From Ignavibacteriota bacterium (lineage in GTDB: Bacteria > Bacteroidota > Ignavibacteria > Ignavibacteriales > Melioribacteraceae): 64,000 nucleotides of DNA. The notes under the pieces were generated by a model. The model worked only from the letters and a program-made list of their open reading frames with translations. It was not told the DNA's origin and searched no databases. Positions 25,094 through 33,587 of the stretch are shown here, piece after piece. A program made the translations under genes and the position numbers. Location of the stretch: positions 434,001 through 498,000 of the forward strand of contig JADJOX010000001.1 in the NCBI GenBank assembly GCA_016713565.1. The letters run 5' to 3'. Every line of letters starts with the position of its first letter. Position 1 is the first letter of the stretch.

Positions 25094-26401
25094 TTACTTC
25101 ATTAATAGCATTTTTTTAATAGAAATGAAATTATTGGTTTTAATTTTGTAAATATAAATTCCACTCGCTAAATTACTTGCGTCAAATGAAATTGTATAAA
25201 CACCGGCTGGTTTTACTTCGTTTTCAATAATTTCGACTGTATTGCCTAAAATATCATATATTCCAAGTTCGACATGTCCTTCATTTGGAATAGAATACGT
25301 AATTGCAGTAACAGGGTTAAATGGATTTGGGTAATTTTGTCTAAGTTCAAAATTTTGCGGTAAACCTAAATTTGTCTCAACTATACCCGAATATTCAAAT
25401 GCTCCATCAATATCAATTTGTTTTAATCTGTATGAGTATTTGCCTGAAGCTTCAATTATCTTATCTTTGAAAGAATAATAATTTGGAGAATTGCTATTTC
25501 CATGACCTTCAACAAAACCTATCTTTTCCCATTCAGAATCTTTATTAATTAAGTTTGATTTTAATTTTTCAATTTCGAAACCATAATTATTAACTTCTGT
25601 AGCTGTTTCCCAATTTAATTCTATATTATTACCGGAAAGATTAATTGTAAATGAAGTAAGCTCAACCGGCAGAGGAGATGAAGGACATGGGTCGACGAAA
25701 TTAAAAACTACAACAGCACCGAAATTAAAAGGATCACCAAAAAATGTATATGAACCTTCAGAATAACCAACGCCAATAAAACCTTCATTTGAAGCTGATC
25801 CAAAATTGTTGTTAAATAAAGCAAAACATGTGTTTCTGTGTCCCCATGAATCACTCGCGTCTTCATAAATCCAGCCATATACCGCTCGTTCAATTGGTAA
25901 TGAAGTCGGTGTTGGACTTGTTGATCCAAAATTAGATAAGTTCTCAGGTCCAAAGATCCACCCTGATTCACTACATCCACTGATTGAAGGATCAGAATTC
26001 AATCTATCTGAAGGTGATCCGTTTAAACTATGACCGAAAAGATTATTTGTGCGTAAAAAATCAGCATAGTTTTGAGCAATATTGACAATATTGTTACTTA
26101 CTGCCTCAAAGGGAAGAAGTCCGCGCGCAACCCTTTCAGCATTAATTAGAAATAAAGCTTTCTCACTATTTGATTTAGCATCCCATACTGTTTGATCTGG
26201 TAAATTAAGGTCCTGCGGTAATGTTACCGAACCTGCAAGTCCCATAGTATTTTCATTAGCTCGAGCAGTATTAAATGCATTTTCAATATCTGAAACTGTG
26301 CTTTGTGCACCTGACCATCCAAAATCTGAAGTTGGTTCCGGATAAGGTTGCGCAAAAAGACTTAATGAGAAAACAAGTAAAAAAGTAAATATTTTTATCA
26401 T
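25094..26401 (-). CDS. Secreted CAP-domain protein with T9SS type A sorting domain
   Basis: About 435 residues. The ATG at 26401 is chosen because it starts a good signal peptide (M-I-K-I-F-T-F-L-L-V-F-S-L-S-L-F-A-Q) and is preceded by AGGGGA; the longer in-frame start at 26449 adds a polar stretch. A CAP/SCP-like domain follows (F-L-I-N-A-E-R-V-A-R-G then N-N-L-F-G-H-S, later W-G-H-R-N-T-C). Next is a fibronectin-III-like domain (L-P-V-E-L-T-S-F-T, then E-L-N-W-E-T-A-T-E), and last the sorting domain Q-N-Y-P-N-P-F-N-P ending I-S-I-K-K-M-L-L-M-K. T9SS exports such cargo across the outer membrane. CAP domains act as extracellular proteases, lipid binders or adhesins in different lineages, so the activity is open. 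Confidence 0.88.
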   Translation of the reverse strand: MIKIFTFLLVFSLSLFAQPYPEPTSDFGWSGAQSTVSDIENAFNTARANENTMGLAGSVTLPQDLNLPDQTVWDAKSNSEKALFLINAERVARGLLPFEAVSNNIVNIAQNYADFLRTNNLFGHSLNGSPSDRLNSDPSISGCSESGWIFGPENLSNFGSTSPTPTSLPIERAVYGWIYEDASDSWGHRNTCFALFNNNFGSASNEGFIGVGYSEGSYTFFGDPFNFGAVVVFNFVDPCPSSPLPVELTSFTINLSGNNIELNWETATEVNNYGFEIEKLKSNLINKDSEWEKIGFVEGHGNSNSPNYYSFKDKIIEASGKYSYRLKQIDIDGAFEYSGIVETNLGLPQNFELRQNYPNPFNPVTAITYSIPNEGHVELGIYDILGNTVEIIENEVKPAGVYTISFDASNLASGIYIYKIKTNNFISIKKMLLMK

Positions 26402-26666
26402 ATTTTTTCCCCTTTTATTGGTGTGTTTTGTTATAATTTCAGAAATCACTAAGTGGATTCTGAAAAATTCTCAGAAGGAAGTTACTTTAAATCATTTGTG
26501 ATTTAAATGAGATGAAATATCCTTTTAAAACATGATATATACAAGATAAATATATTTTTATTTTTTGGAATTTTAATAAGATTTAGGCGGTTTTATTGAT
26601 CCAAATTAAAAAAAGGAAATTTAGAAAGAAAATTGTAAAAAACTAATTCAAAATTTTCATTAATAA

Positions 26667-27737
26667 TTATTCAAACAGCTTTTCAATAAAGTTCTTTTTC
26701 TTTAAATCTGTATTTTTTGTAATATATCTTATATAATTCTTTAATGTTACAATTCCAACCGGACCTTCATAAATTCCGCCATATTGAAACCCGTCATATA
26801 CTCTAACCGCAATAACATTTTTACCGCTGCGTAAATCTGCTTTATTTATTTTATAACCGCGAAGTTGTTTATATTCACTATTATCGCCGTTGGAAAAATT
26901 TTTTATCAAAGGCATTGCCAATACATCTCCAGTTGATCCAACCTTTTTTTCATTTAGGAAAGTTTCATCAATATCGTCAATTTTACCAACCATTAAAACT
27001 AAATCATTGCTCTCAAAATCCTTTTCTAAATTTATATTAAATGTAATTCTGTACCATGCGAAACCGTCATAACCGTCAAACCCTTGCTGCTCCCAAGTTG
27101 AAGGGACAATTATTGATTTCCAATCTCTATCGTCAAAATTATTTTTTAACCAGCTTGAATTATCGCCGGTCCTAAATTTCCAATATCCTTCAAAATTAGC
27201 AATAAAATTTAAAGCCAAATCATTTGTAAAAATTCCAATGTCACCGTTATAAATTCCGCCGTCTAACTGTTCATCAAAAACTCTAATCGCAATTATATTT
27301 TTACCATTCTGCGCTAAATCGGAAATTTGTAATGGAATCCATATTTTTAGATTATAAGCAGTTCTAAAATTCGGCGGAAATGATCCTGATGTAGCTATTA
27401 GTTTTCCATTAAGAAAAATTTCCGCAACGTCATCAATAACGCCCAATGATAAATAAAGTTTATTCTTGCCGTTTTTAACATTTAAGTCGAATTCTTTTCT
27501 ATACCAAGCGTAACCATCATAACCGTTATAACCTTCATCTTCCCATCTAGATGGAACTTTTATCGGGTCCCAATCTGAATCATTATAATTTGGATTTGCC
27601 CACATTTTGTTATCGCCGAGATTAAATTTCCAAAGTCCGTTCAAATTTTCAATTCTTGAGAATTTTTGCTCGGCGGCAATTCCGCTGTTTATTATTATAA
27701 GTAAGGCAAATCCAATTATGTATAATCTAATGTTCAT
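26667..27737 (-). CDS. Exported protein of two tandem GH2-type sugar-binding jelly-roll domains
   Basis: A 356-residue protein with a signal peptide (cleavage near S-G-I-A-A). It consists of two copies of the same roughly 150-residue galactose-binding-like jelly roll. Copy 1 has L-W-K-F-N-L-G-D-N, D-S-D-W-D-P-I-K-V-P and G-Y-D-G-Y-A-W-Y-R. Copy 2 has Y-W-K-F-R-T-G-D-N, D-R-D-W-K-S-I-I-V-P and G-Y-D-G-F-A-W-Y-R. This is the N-terminal sugar-binding domain of beta-galactosidase/GH2 enzymes, but no catalytic barrel follows and there is no sorting domain. It could be a periplasmic carbohydrate-binding protein. It starts 40 bp after the small helical protein gene on the same strand, so the pair is probably co-transcribed. 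Confidence 0.82.
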   Translation of the reverse strand: MNIRLYIIGFALLIIINSGIAAEQKFSRIENLNGLWKFNLGDNKMWANPNYNDSDWDPIKVPSRWEDEGYNGYDGYAWYRKEFDLNVKNGKNKLYLSLGVIDDVAEIFLNGKLIATSGSFPPNFRTAYNLKIWIPLQISDLAQNGKNIIAIRVFDEQLDGGIYNGDIGIFTNDLALNFIANFEGYWKFRTGDNSSWLKNNFDDRDWKSIIVPSTWEQQGFDGYDGFAWYRITFNINLEKDFESNDLVLMVGKIDDIDETFLNEKKVGSTGDVLAMPLIKNFSNGDNSEYKQLRGYKINKADLRSGKNVIAVRVYDGFQYGGIYEGPVGIVTLKNYIRYITKNTDLKKKNFIEKLFE

Positions 27738-27777
27738 GATGTTAAACCATTATATTGTATTTAATTTCTTAACAAAA

Positions 27778-28257
27778 TTATTTAGTCTCAATAATATTAT
27801 CAACAAATGCTTCAAAATATTTTGATCTTAATTTATCATAAGCATACAAACTGCTAAGTAATTCTTCGCAAAAATCAGTGTATTCCGTATCTGAATTTTC
27901 TATTACCGAATTCTTAATTGTATTAATGCAATTAAGTGAACCAAGCTGTGCCAAACTTAACGCAATGATTTTTTTATCATTTGTGTCTTCAGTTTCTCCA
28001 AGCATTTCAATTAAATTATCTTCAAAATTAGATAATTTGTATTTACCAATATTTTCAACCGTGCTCATTACAACACCATGGTTTTCCGAATCTAATGATT
28101 TTTCAATGTTCTTCATTATTAGATCTAATGTAACATAATCGGATGTATTTTTTGAAGTAATATAGTTTTGAGCATTCATTTGAAAAGTTGCCAATATTAA
28201 AAGCGCGAAAACCGAAATGAATTTTACGGTTAATTTTGTTGTGTTTAAGTTTCTCAT
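27778..28257 (-). CDS. Small exported helical (HEAT-like) protein
   Basis: About 159 residues. The ATG at 28257 is preferred over one at 28272 because GGAGG lies 8 bases before it. Residues 1-30 are a signal peptide ending near M-N-A-Q-N. The mature part is all-helical and looks like divergent HEAT repeats (M-S-T-V-E-N-I-G-K-Y-K, then I-A-L-S-L-A-Q-L-G-S-L-N). Function unknown. Two clusters of direct TTGTCA repeats with one-helical-turn spacing lie immediately upstream, between this gene and an OmpR-type regulator gene. This suggests that the regulator controls it together with the downstream jelly-roll gene. Confidence 0.72.
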   Translation of the reverse strand: MRNLNTTKLTVKFISVFALLILATFQMNAQNYITSKNTSDYVTLDLIMKNIEKSLDSENHGVVMSTVENIGKYKLSNFEDNLIEMLGETEDTNDKKIIALSLAQLGSLNCINTIKNSVIENSDTEYTDFCEELLSSLYAYDKLRSKYFEAFVDNIIETK

Positions 28258-28308
28258 TGTAAAGCCCTCCATTTGGTGTTGAAAAAATATTATTTGTTTT
28301 GTTTTCCA

Positions 28309-28346
28309 TTGTCATTTGTACGTAAATTATTGTCACAAGTTGTCAT
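28309..28346. promoter_or_regulatory. Proximal cluster of TTGTCA direct repeats, probable response-regulator operator
   Basis: TTGTCA occurs at 28309, 28330 and 28340 on the plus strand (TGACAA on the transcribed minus strand). The last two are 10 bp apart, and the first is 21 bp (two turns) from the second. The 17-base block TTGTCACAAGTTGTCAT at 28330-28346 recurs exactly at 28437-28453. Regular direct repeats one turn apart are how OmpR/PhoB-family dimers bind. The start codon of the exported helical protein is about 50 bp downstream. Confidence 0.6.
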
Positions 28347-28415
28347 TAGTTTTATTTCTTTGCGATCTAAATAATTTTACGTTCACCAATTAAGACGAGA
28401 ACTGCACGAGGAGAG

Positions 28416-28453
28416 TTGTCAAATAATTGTTACAATTTGTCACAAGTTGTCAT
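28416..28453. promoter_or_regulatory. Distal cluster of four TTGTCA-like half-sites
   Basis: TTGTCA at 28416, TTGTTA at 28427, TTGTCA at 28437 and TTGTCA at 28447: spacings of 11, 10 and 10 bp put all four on one face of the helix. The block lies 45 bp after the end of the OmpR-type regulator gene and about 160-190 bp upstream of the next start codon on the minus strand. It shares a perfect 17-base block with the proximal cluster. The likely ligand is the adjacent winged-helix regulator. Confidence 0.6.
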
Positions 28454-28497
28454 GAATAAAATTTGAGGAGAAAAAGAAAAGATCAAGTAATTTTTGT

Positions 28498-29178
28498 TTA
28501 TGATAAAAGCTTATATCCTATTCCGTGAATAGTAATTATTTTTTTTGGCTCATTAGGATTCGCTTCAATTTTCTGCCGTAGTTTTAAAATAAAATTATCA
28601 ATTGTTCTCGAGGTTGTATAAACATCATTTCCCCAAACATTGGAAAGGAGATCATCCCTAGAAACAGTTTTATTTTTATTATTCCACAAGTAATGCAGTA
28701 CATCAAATTCTTTGGATGAAAGATTTAAGGATTCACCATTTTCAGTAGCGTTGTAAGAATTAAAATTGACTTCAATTCTACCAATTTTAATTTTTTCTGA
28801 AGACTCGGATTCGGAATCGCCTCTGCGAAGAACCGCTTTTACTCGAGCCAATAATTCTCTTAAACTAAAAGGTTTAGTTATATAATCGTCAGCGCCAATT
28901 TCCAATCCAAGTACTTTGTCAATTTCCTCGCTTTTTGCGGTGAGCATAATAATTGGAGTTTTAATACCCAAACTTCTTGCCTTTTTGCAAACATCGAAAC
29001 CAGATAATTTTGGTAGCATTACATCGAGTAAAATTAAATTATAAAAGTTATCCTTAATTTTTTTCAAACCTTCTTCGCCGTCTGATGCGAAATCAACTTC
29101 ATAACCGTCATATTTTAAATTGTTGCCAAGTCCTAACTGCATTGTTTCTTCGTCTTCAACTATTAAGATCTTTTTCAT
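28498..29178 (-). CDS. OmpR-family response regulator
   Basis: A 226-residue two-component regulator. The receiver domain has the acidic pair E8-D9, phospho-acceptor D52 in L-I-L-L-D-V-M-L-P, and K in I-T-K-P-F-S near residue 104. The C-terminal winged helix carries the usual L-S-S-K-E-F-D-V-L-H-Y-L-W and R-T-I-D-N-F-I-L-K-L-R-Q-K motifs. It is encoded 9 bp after its partner kinase. A set of TTGTCA direct repeats just downstream, before the next gene, is a plausible binding site. Nothing in the protein alone tells the signal; the spacing of the sites resembles PhoB boxes. Confidence 0.95.
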   Translation of the reverse strand: MKKILIVEDEETMQLGLGNNLKYDGYEVDFASDGEEGLKKIKDNFYNLILLDVMLPKLSGFDVCKKARSLGIKTPIIMLTAKSEEIDKVLGLEIGADDYITKPFSLRELLARVKAVLRRGDSESESSEKIKIGRIEVNFNSYNATENGESLNLSSKEFDVLHYLWNNKNKTVSRDDLLSNVWGNDVYTTSRTIDNFILKLRQKIEANPNEPKKIITIHGIGYKLLS

Positions 29179-29187
29179 TTTGTTTAC

Positions 29188-30738
29188 TTAACCATTAATT
29201 TTGGGAAAAATTAATTTAAACTTACTTCCGGCGCCAAGTTTACTTTCAACAATTACATTTCCATTATGCGCTTCCATAATGTTTTTAACTAAAGTTAAAC
29301 CCAAGCCGCTACCTTTTGTATTATGCACATTTCCGGTTGTTACTCTAAAAAATTTGTCAAATATTTTTTTCTGATTTTCTTTAGAAATGCCGATTCCGTT
29401 ATCGCTTATTTCCAAGTAGATTGCGTCGTTGTTCATTCCGGTCGAAATTTCAATAACGCAATTATTTTCACAATATTTAATAGCGTTGTCAATCAAATTG
29501 AAAATTGCTTCCATTACGGATTCTTTATCTATTGAAATTTCCGGAAGGTTTTCAAATTTATTTACTTTGCATTTATTTTTTGTACCGTTCAACTCATGCT
29601 GATAAGTATTCAAGACTTCATCAAGAATTAAATTCAAATTCTCATTCTTAAAATTATATTTTTTATTATTTGATTCCATTTTAGAAAAATTTAAAATTGA
29701 ATTTACTATTCTTGTTAATCTTTCGGTTTCTTTTCTAATAATTTTATAATATTCAATTTTTTGTTCTTCCGAATCAACTCTGTTTAACTCCAATGTTTCG
29801 GCAAACATTCCAATTAGCGAAAGCGGAGTTCTTATCTCATGCGAAACGTTTGAAACAAAATCCGATTTAAGTTGAGATAATTTTATTTCTTTTCTAATTG
29901 TAACAAAAAGAAAAAATACACCAAGAAGGATTAAAACGTTTAAAAAAATAAGGATTATTAAATTAGTAAAAGTTCTTTCTTCAACAAGATCTTTAATTGT
30001 GCTTCCGGGCGTGCTAATACCTAAATAGTAATTTGGCAAATTCCATAATTCTTTGTATTCAATTAATTTATCGAATGAAACATTAGTGCCGCCGGTATAA
30101 CTAACCAAAGATTTATCATGAAAAATTGAAATCATAAAATCTTTAGTGGAAATACTGTTGATCTTTTTCATTAATATATCATTGATAAACCTTTTGGTAT
30201 TTAGAACTAAAGTGGCGGATATATTTTTATTATTACTAATTATAAAAGAAAGCAGAGGCGTGTTATCCAATGTATTTTTTAATGGCTGCACTTTTGTATA
30301 GCCTAAATTTTTAAAATCTTTCAATGAATTTAATGTCTCGGCGTTATCATTTAAAATTTTCTGCATTTTAATTACAGCATTTTGAGATTTTTTAATTTTA
30401 TTTGAGGCATAAAATTCCATATTTGCCGAATTTAGGCTGTCCGAAATTATTATTAATGATATGGAAGGATTTGCTTTGCAGAACTCACTCATTTTATCTT
30501 CAAAATATAGAGAGTCATTCAAAACTATATTATTTATGTTTTTAATCCAGCTTTGAAAACTATCTTCCGTATATTGATTAACGCTAAAAATAATAGTGTT
30601 CAGTTGTTCCGCGTAAATCTTTTCGAGGAATTTTTCATCTTCAGAAATGTTATTTAATTGAATATAAGTATAGATGATTAAAGGCAGCAGTAAAATTAAA
30701 ACAATAATCAGAATAAATTTTTTTAATGAGGAAAACAT
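29188..30738 (-). CDS. Membrane sensor histidine kinase
   Basis: A 516-residue kinase with membrane helices at about residues 8-28 and 258-280 enclosing a roughly 230-residue extracytoplasmic sensor domain of no recognised family. HisKA has V-S-H-E-I-R-T-P with phospho-acceptor His300. HATPase_c shows N-L-I-D-N-A-I-K-Y, D-N-G-I-G-I and G-S-G-L-G-L-T-L-V. It is directly followed by its OmpR-type partner and preceded, 51 bp away, by the HEAT/serine-hydrolase gene. The operon context (D-amino-acid-type enzyme plus a beta-lactamase-fold exported hydrolase) hints at sensing of a wall-derived or amino-acid signal, but that is inference. Confidence 0.93.
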   Translation of the reverse strand: MFSSLKKFILIIVLILLLPLIIYTYIQLNNISEDEKFLEKIYAEQLNTIIFSVNQYTEDSFQSWIKNINNIVLNDSLYFEDKMSEFCKANPSISLIIISDSLNSANMEFYASNKIKKSQNAVIKMQKILNDNAETLNSLKDFKNLGYTKVQPLKNTLDNTPLLSFIISNNKNISATLVLNTKRFINDILMKKINSISTKDFMISIFHDKSLVSYTGGTNVSFDKLIEYKELWNLPNYYLGISTPGSTIKDLVEERTFTNLIILIFLNVLILLGVFFLFVTIRKEIKLSQLKSDFVSNVSHEIRTPLSLIGMFAETLELNRVDSEEQKIEYYKIIRKETERLTRIVNSILNFSKMESNNKKYNFKNENLNLILDEVLNTYQHELNGTKNKCKVNKFENLPEISIDKESVMEAIFNLIDNAIKYCENNCVIEISTGMNNDAIYLEISDNGIGISKENQKKIFDKFFRVTTGNVHNTKGSGLGLTLVKNIMEAHNGNVIVESKLGAGSKFKLIFPKING

Positions 30739-30789
30739 AAATTATTTAATTTCTTTTTACGAACACTTCATTTATAAATTTTTCTTTAA

Positions 30790-32304
30790 TTAAATATCAC
30801 CAATCTTTTTAATTAGCTTAGTCCAAAGTTCACTGCCATTTTCACCGTTTGTCATAATTACAATTCCCGAACCATCTTTTGGACTAAATTGCGAATAACA
30901 CCTAAATCCGGTTTGATTTGCGCCGCTATGGTAAATAACATCTCCCGTTATTGTTGAATCAATTGCCCAGCCTAATCCTCTAAAAGCCTGAAATCCTAAA
31001 TTTCTTCCCGGTCTTTCGGTAACTTCTCTGGATTCAACCCGAACTTGATGAGATAACATTTCGGTAATTAAATTATTTGAAATAATAGAATTCTTATTTT
31101 TGTAAGAATTCATTAATTCTAAAATTATTTTCGCATAATCATTTGAAGTTGTATAAAGCGTAAACGCCGCATTTGCGTGTAAATATTTTTTTCTTTCATT
31201 GCAATTGCCTAGTGAATTATGTCCGGTTGAAATTTGTCCATCGAAATTATCACGCCAAACAAAACTTGTCGATTTCAAATTCAGCTTATCAAATAAGTTA
31301 TCATTAGCAAATATTTCTAAAGGCTGTTTGGTAATATTTTCAATAACTCTTTGCAGATAATAAATTCCTTCTCCCGAATAATTAAATTTAAGTCCCGGTT
31401 TGAAATAAACGGGAATAGGTCCGTTTCGCTCTTCATCGCCCATTCTCCAATTTGGCATTCCGCTTGTGTGCGTTAAAATCATTCGCGCTGTTATTTGTTT
31501 GGTATAATCGTCATCTGCGCTAACAAAATTTTCAGCATAATAATTAAACAACGGTGTATCTAGATCAAGTATTCCTTTTTGTACTAATTTTAATGCTAAC
31601 ATCGCGAATACAGGTTTACTCATTGAACAAGCTTCAAACATTGTATTTTCTTCAACGGGCGTTTTGGTTCCAGCGTCGGATATCCCAAATGTTTTGGAAT
31701 AAGAAATTTGATTATTATTAATAATTGATATTGAAACCCCGGGTACGTTTAATTCCGATATTAGTTTAGGGGTTAGACTTTCCACAATTTTTATTTTATC
31801 GGAAATATCTGGAACAACATTTAATAATGATTTATCTATTTTTGATATTGAACAAAATGCAGCCCATCTTACGTTATTATCTTCGTCATATAAAAGTTTC
31901 TGTAATTCCGGAACGGATGACGAAACAATTTCTTTAAATTTGCCTAACGCCAACGCCGAACACCAACGTACATTTGAATTGTCATCTTTTAAAGCGTTTA
32001 TTAAATATGGAATTGACTGAATTCCTTTCGGTGATATTTTCTCCAGCGCAATTGCCGAGCACCATCTCACATTTTCATTATTCATTGTTAGTGATTCTAT
32101 TAGCTGATTTACAGAAGACTCTCCGATTTTAACCAATTCATCAATCGCTTCTCCGTTAACCCAAGGATCTTCATCGCTAAATTTATCAATAAGAGATTTG
32201 ATTTTGTTCAATTGATTTGAAGTATTTGGCTGAGCAATTAAAAACTCATTTCCAATTAGAATAATAATTAATATTGCGGGTATGATATTTTTTGAGGTAG
32301 TCAT
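30790..32304 (-). CDS. Exported HEAT-repeat / serine beta-lactamase-like fusion protein
   Basis: A 504-residue protein with a signal peptide (cleavage near L-I-A-Q). Residues about 35-165 are three HEAT repeats with the recurring phrase N-V-R-W-C-S-A-x-A-L and N-V-R-W-A-A-F. The rest is a class C beta-lactamase/penicillin-binding-like serine hydrolase: nucleophile motif S-M-S-K (Ser227, Lys230), Y-S-G as the second-motif tyrosine, and H-S-G-A as the third motif. Relatives include D-aminopeptidases, esterases and DD-peptidases. Catalytic residues look complete, so it is probably active. It begins one base after the D-cysteine desulfhydrase-like gene. The HEAT-hydrolase fusion is unusual; the repeats may dock it to a partner. 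Confidence 0.9.
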   Translation of the reverse strand: MTTSKNIIPAILIIILIGNEFLIAQPNTSNQLNKIKSLIDKFSDEDPWVNGEAIDELVKIGESSVNQLIESLTMNNENVRWCSAIALEKISPKGIQSIPYLINALKDDNSNVRWCSALALGKFKEIVSSSVPELQKLLYDEDNNVRWAAFCSISKIDKSLLNVVPDISDKIKIVESLTPKLISELNVPGVSISIINNNQISYSKTFGISDAGTKTPVEENTMFEACSMSKPVFAMLALKLVQKGILDLDTPLFNYYAENFVSADDDYTKQITARMILTHTSGMPNWRMGDEERNGPIPVYFKPGLKFNYSGEGIYYLQRVIENITKQPLEIFANDNLFDKLNLKSTSFVWRDNFDGQISTGHNSLGNCNERKKYLHANAAFTLYTTSNDYAKIILELMNSYKNKNSIISNNLITEMLSHQVRVESREVTERPGRNLGFQAFRGLGWAIDSTITGDVIYHSGANQTGFRCYSQFSPKDGSGIVIMTNGENGSELWTKLIKKIGDI

Positions 32305-32305
32305 T

Positions 32306-33316
32306 TTATTTATATATCTTTTTACAGTTTAAGGTTTCACTCAATTCTTCTTCGAATGAAAAAATAATTGGAATTCCGCCGGTGTGAATGAAAACCACCG
32401 GAATATTTTTATCAATTATATTTTTTTCCGCAAGATCAAATAACGCTGACATAACTTTCCCGGTATAAATCGGATCGAGTAAAATTCCTTCTAAATTTGC
32501 GCAATTGAAAATCGCGTTTTTACTTTCTTCAGTAATGACGCCATATTCAGTATGATAATTATCATAACACTCAATAATAATATTTCTTTCTGTATTATAA
32601 TTTAAAATTGCAGAACTTTCATCAATTAGTTCTTTCGTTCTTTTTATAATTGCTTCTTTTGTCCTTGAAACGCTTATACCTATTATTCTTGCATTCGGAA
32701 GAAATAATTGCGCGCCCAAGATTATTCCCGCATAAGTTCCGCATGAACCGATTCCTAATATTATTTGCACATTATCATTATCCAACTGATTTGATAATTC
32801 TTGCATTGCTTTCACATAACCCAAAGAGCCTAATCCGGTGCTTCCACCAATTGGAATAATAAAAGGTTTTTTACCAATTGCAGAAAGTTCATCAGCCCAA
32901 AATTTCATTTCATTTTCTAAACTTGAGTTTGCGTCGTCATCCACTAAATATCTAATATCCGCGTTATACAAAACATCAAGGAGCATATTTCCTTTGACTT
33001 TCATAAAGTCGGGACCGCCTAAAACGAGTTTTATATCTAAACCGAATTTTCTCGCGGCTGCAGCTGTCATTCTTGCATGATTAGATTGAATTCCGCCTGC
33101 AGTTAAAACCACATCAAAATTTCCATTTAAAATTTCGGCAAAATCATATTCAAGTTTTCTGGCTTTATTTCCGCCTCCTGCAAATCCCGTAAGATCATCT
33201 CGTTTTATAAGAAGTTGTGATAACCCGATTCTTTCAGCTAATCTTTTTGCATTCTGCAGCGGAGTAGGCAGATTTGAAAGTTTGACATTTGGAATATTGT
33301 CTAAGTTACCATTCAT
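32306..33316 (-). CDS. D-cysteine desulfhydrase / ACC-deaminase family PLP enzyme
   Basis: A 336-residue fold-type II PLP enzyme. The PLP-binding lysine is K51 in G-G-G-N-K-A-R-K-L-E-Y. Q-S-N-H-A-R-M-T-A-A-A-A binds the substrate carboxylate. The glycine-rich phosphate loop reads G-I-G-S-C-G-T-Y-A-G. Enzymes in this family convert D-cysteine to pyruvate, sulfide and ammonia, or deaminate 1-aminocyclopropane-1-carboxylate; the two are hard to separate by sequence. It has no signal peptide. It seems to open the minus-strand operon that continues with the HEAT/serine hydrolase, kinase and regulator. No clear ribosome-binding site is seen before its ATG. Confidence 0.88.
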   Translation of the reverse strand: MNGNLDNIPNVKLSNLPTPLQNAKRLAERIGLSQLLIKRDDLTGFAGGGNKARKLEYDFAEILNGNFDVVLTAGGIQSNHARMTAAAARKFGLDIKLVLGGPDFMKVKGNMLLDVLYNADIRYLVDDDANSSLENEMKFWADELSAIGKKPFIIPIGGSTGLGSLGYVKAMQELSNQLDNDNVQIILGIGSCGTYAGIILGAQLFLPNARIIGISVSRTKEAIIKRTKELIDESSAILNYNTERNIIIECYDNYHTEYGVITEESKNAIFNCANLEGILLDPIYTGKVMSALFDLAEKNIIDKNIPVVFIHTGGIPIIFSFEEELSETLNCKKIYK

Positions 33317-33587
33317 TTTTATAATTATTCGGTATATGTTTTATTTATTAAAATATTTAAAATCATCCAAATCAAATTTAGTCATTGTTGTTAAATAAAA
33401 TTATTATTTTTAAGAACAAGTTTAGATATTTTTCTAAACATTTTTGGTGTTATATTTAAATCAATGGTTACAATAGTCGATGTTTTTAATTGCATAAATT
33501 GTTTGAAAGATTACCTGTTGTAAGCTAAAAATAAAGATTATAAATTTGACGAATTATTTATAGTAAAAATATTTTCAACGGGTATTC

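Noticed and set aside
28103..28336. 77-codon minus-strand frame across the TTGTCA region
   Set aside because: It overlaps the signal peptide of the helical exported protein in another frame and covers the operator-like repeats; no ribosome-binding site.
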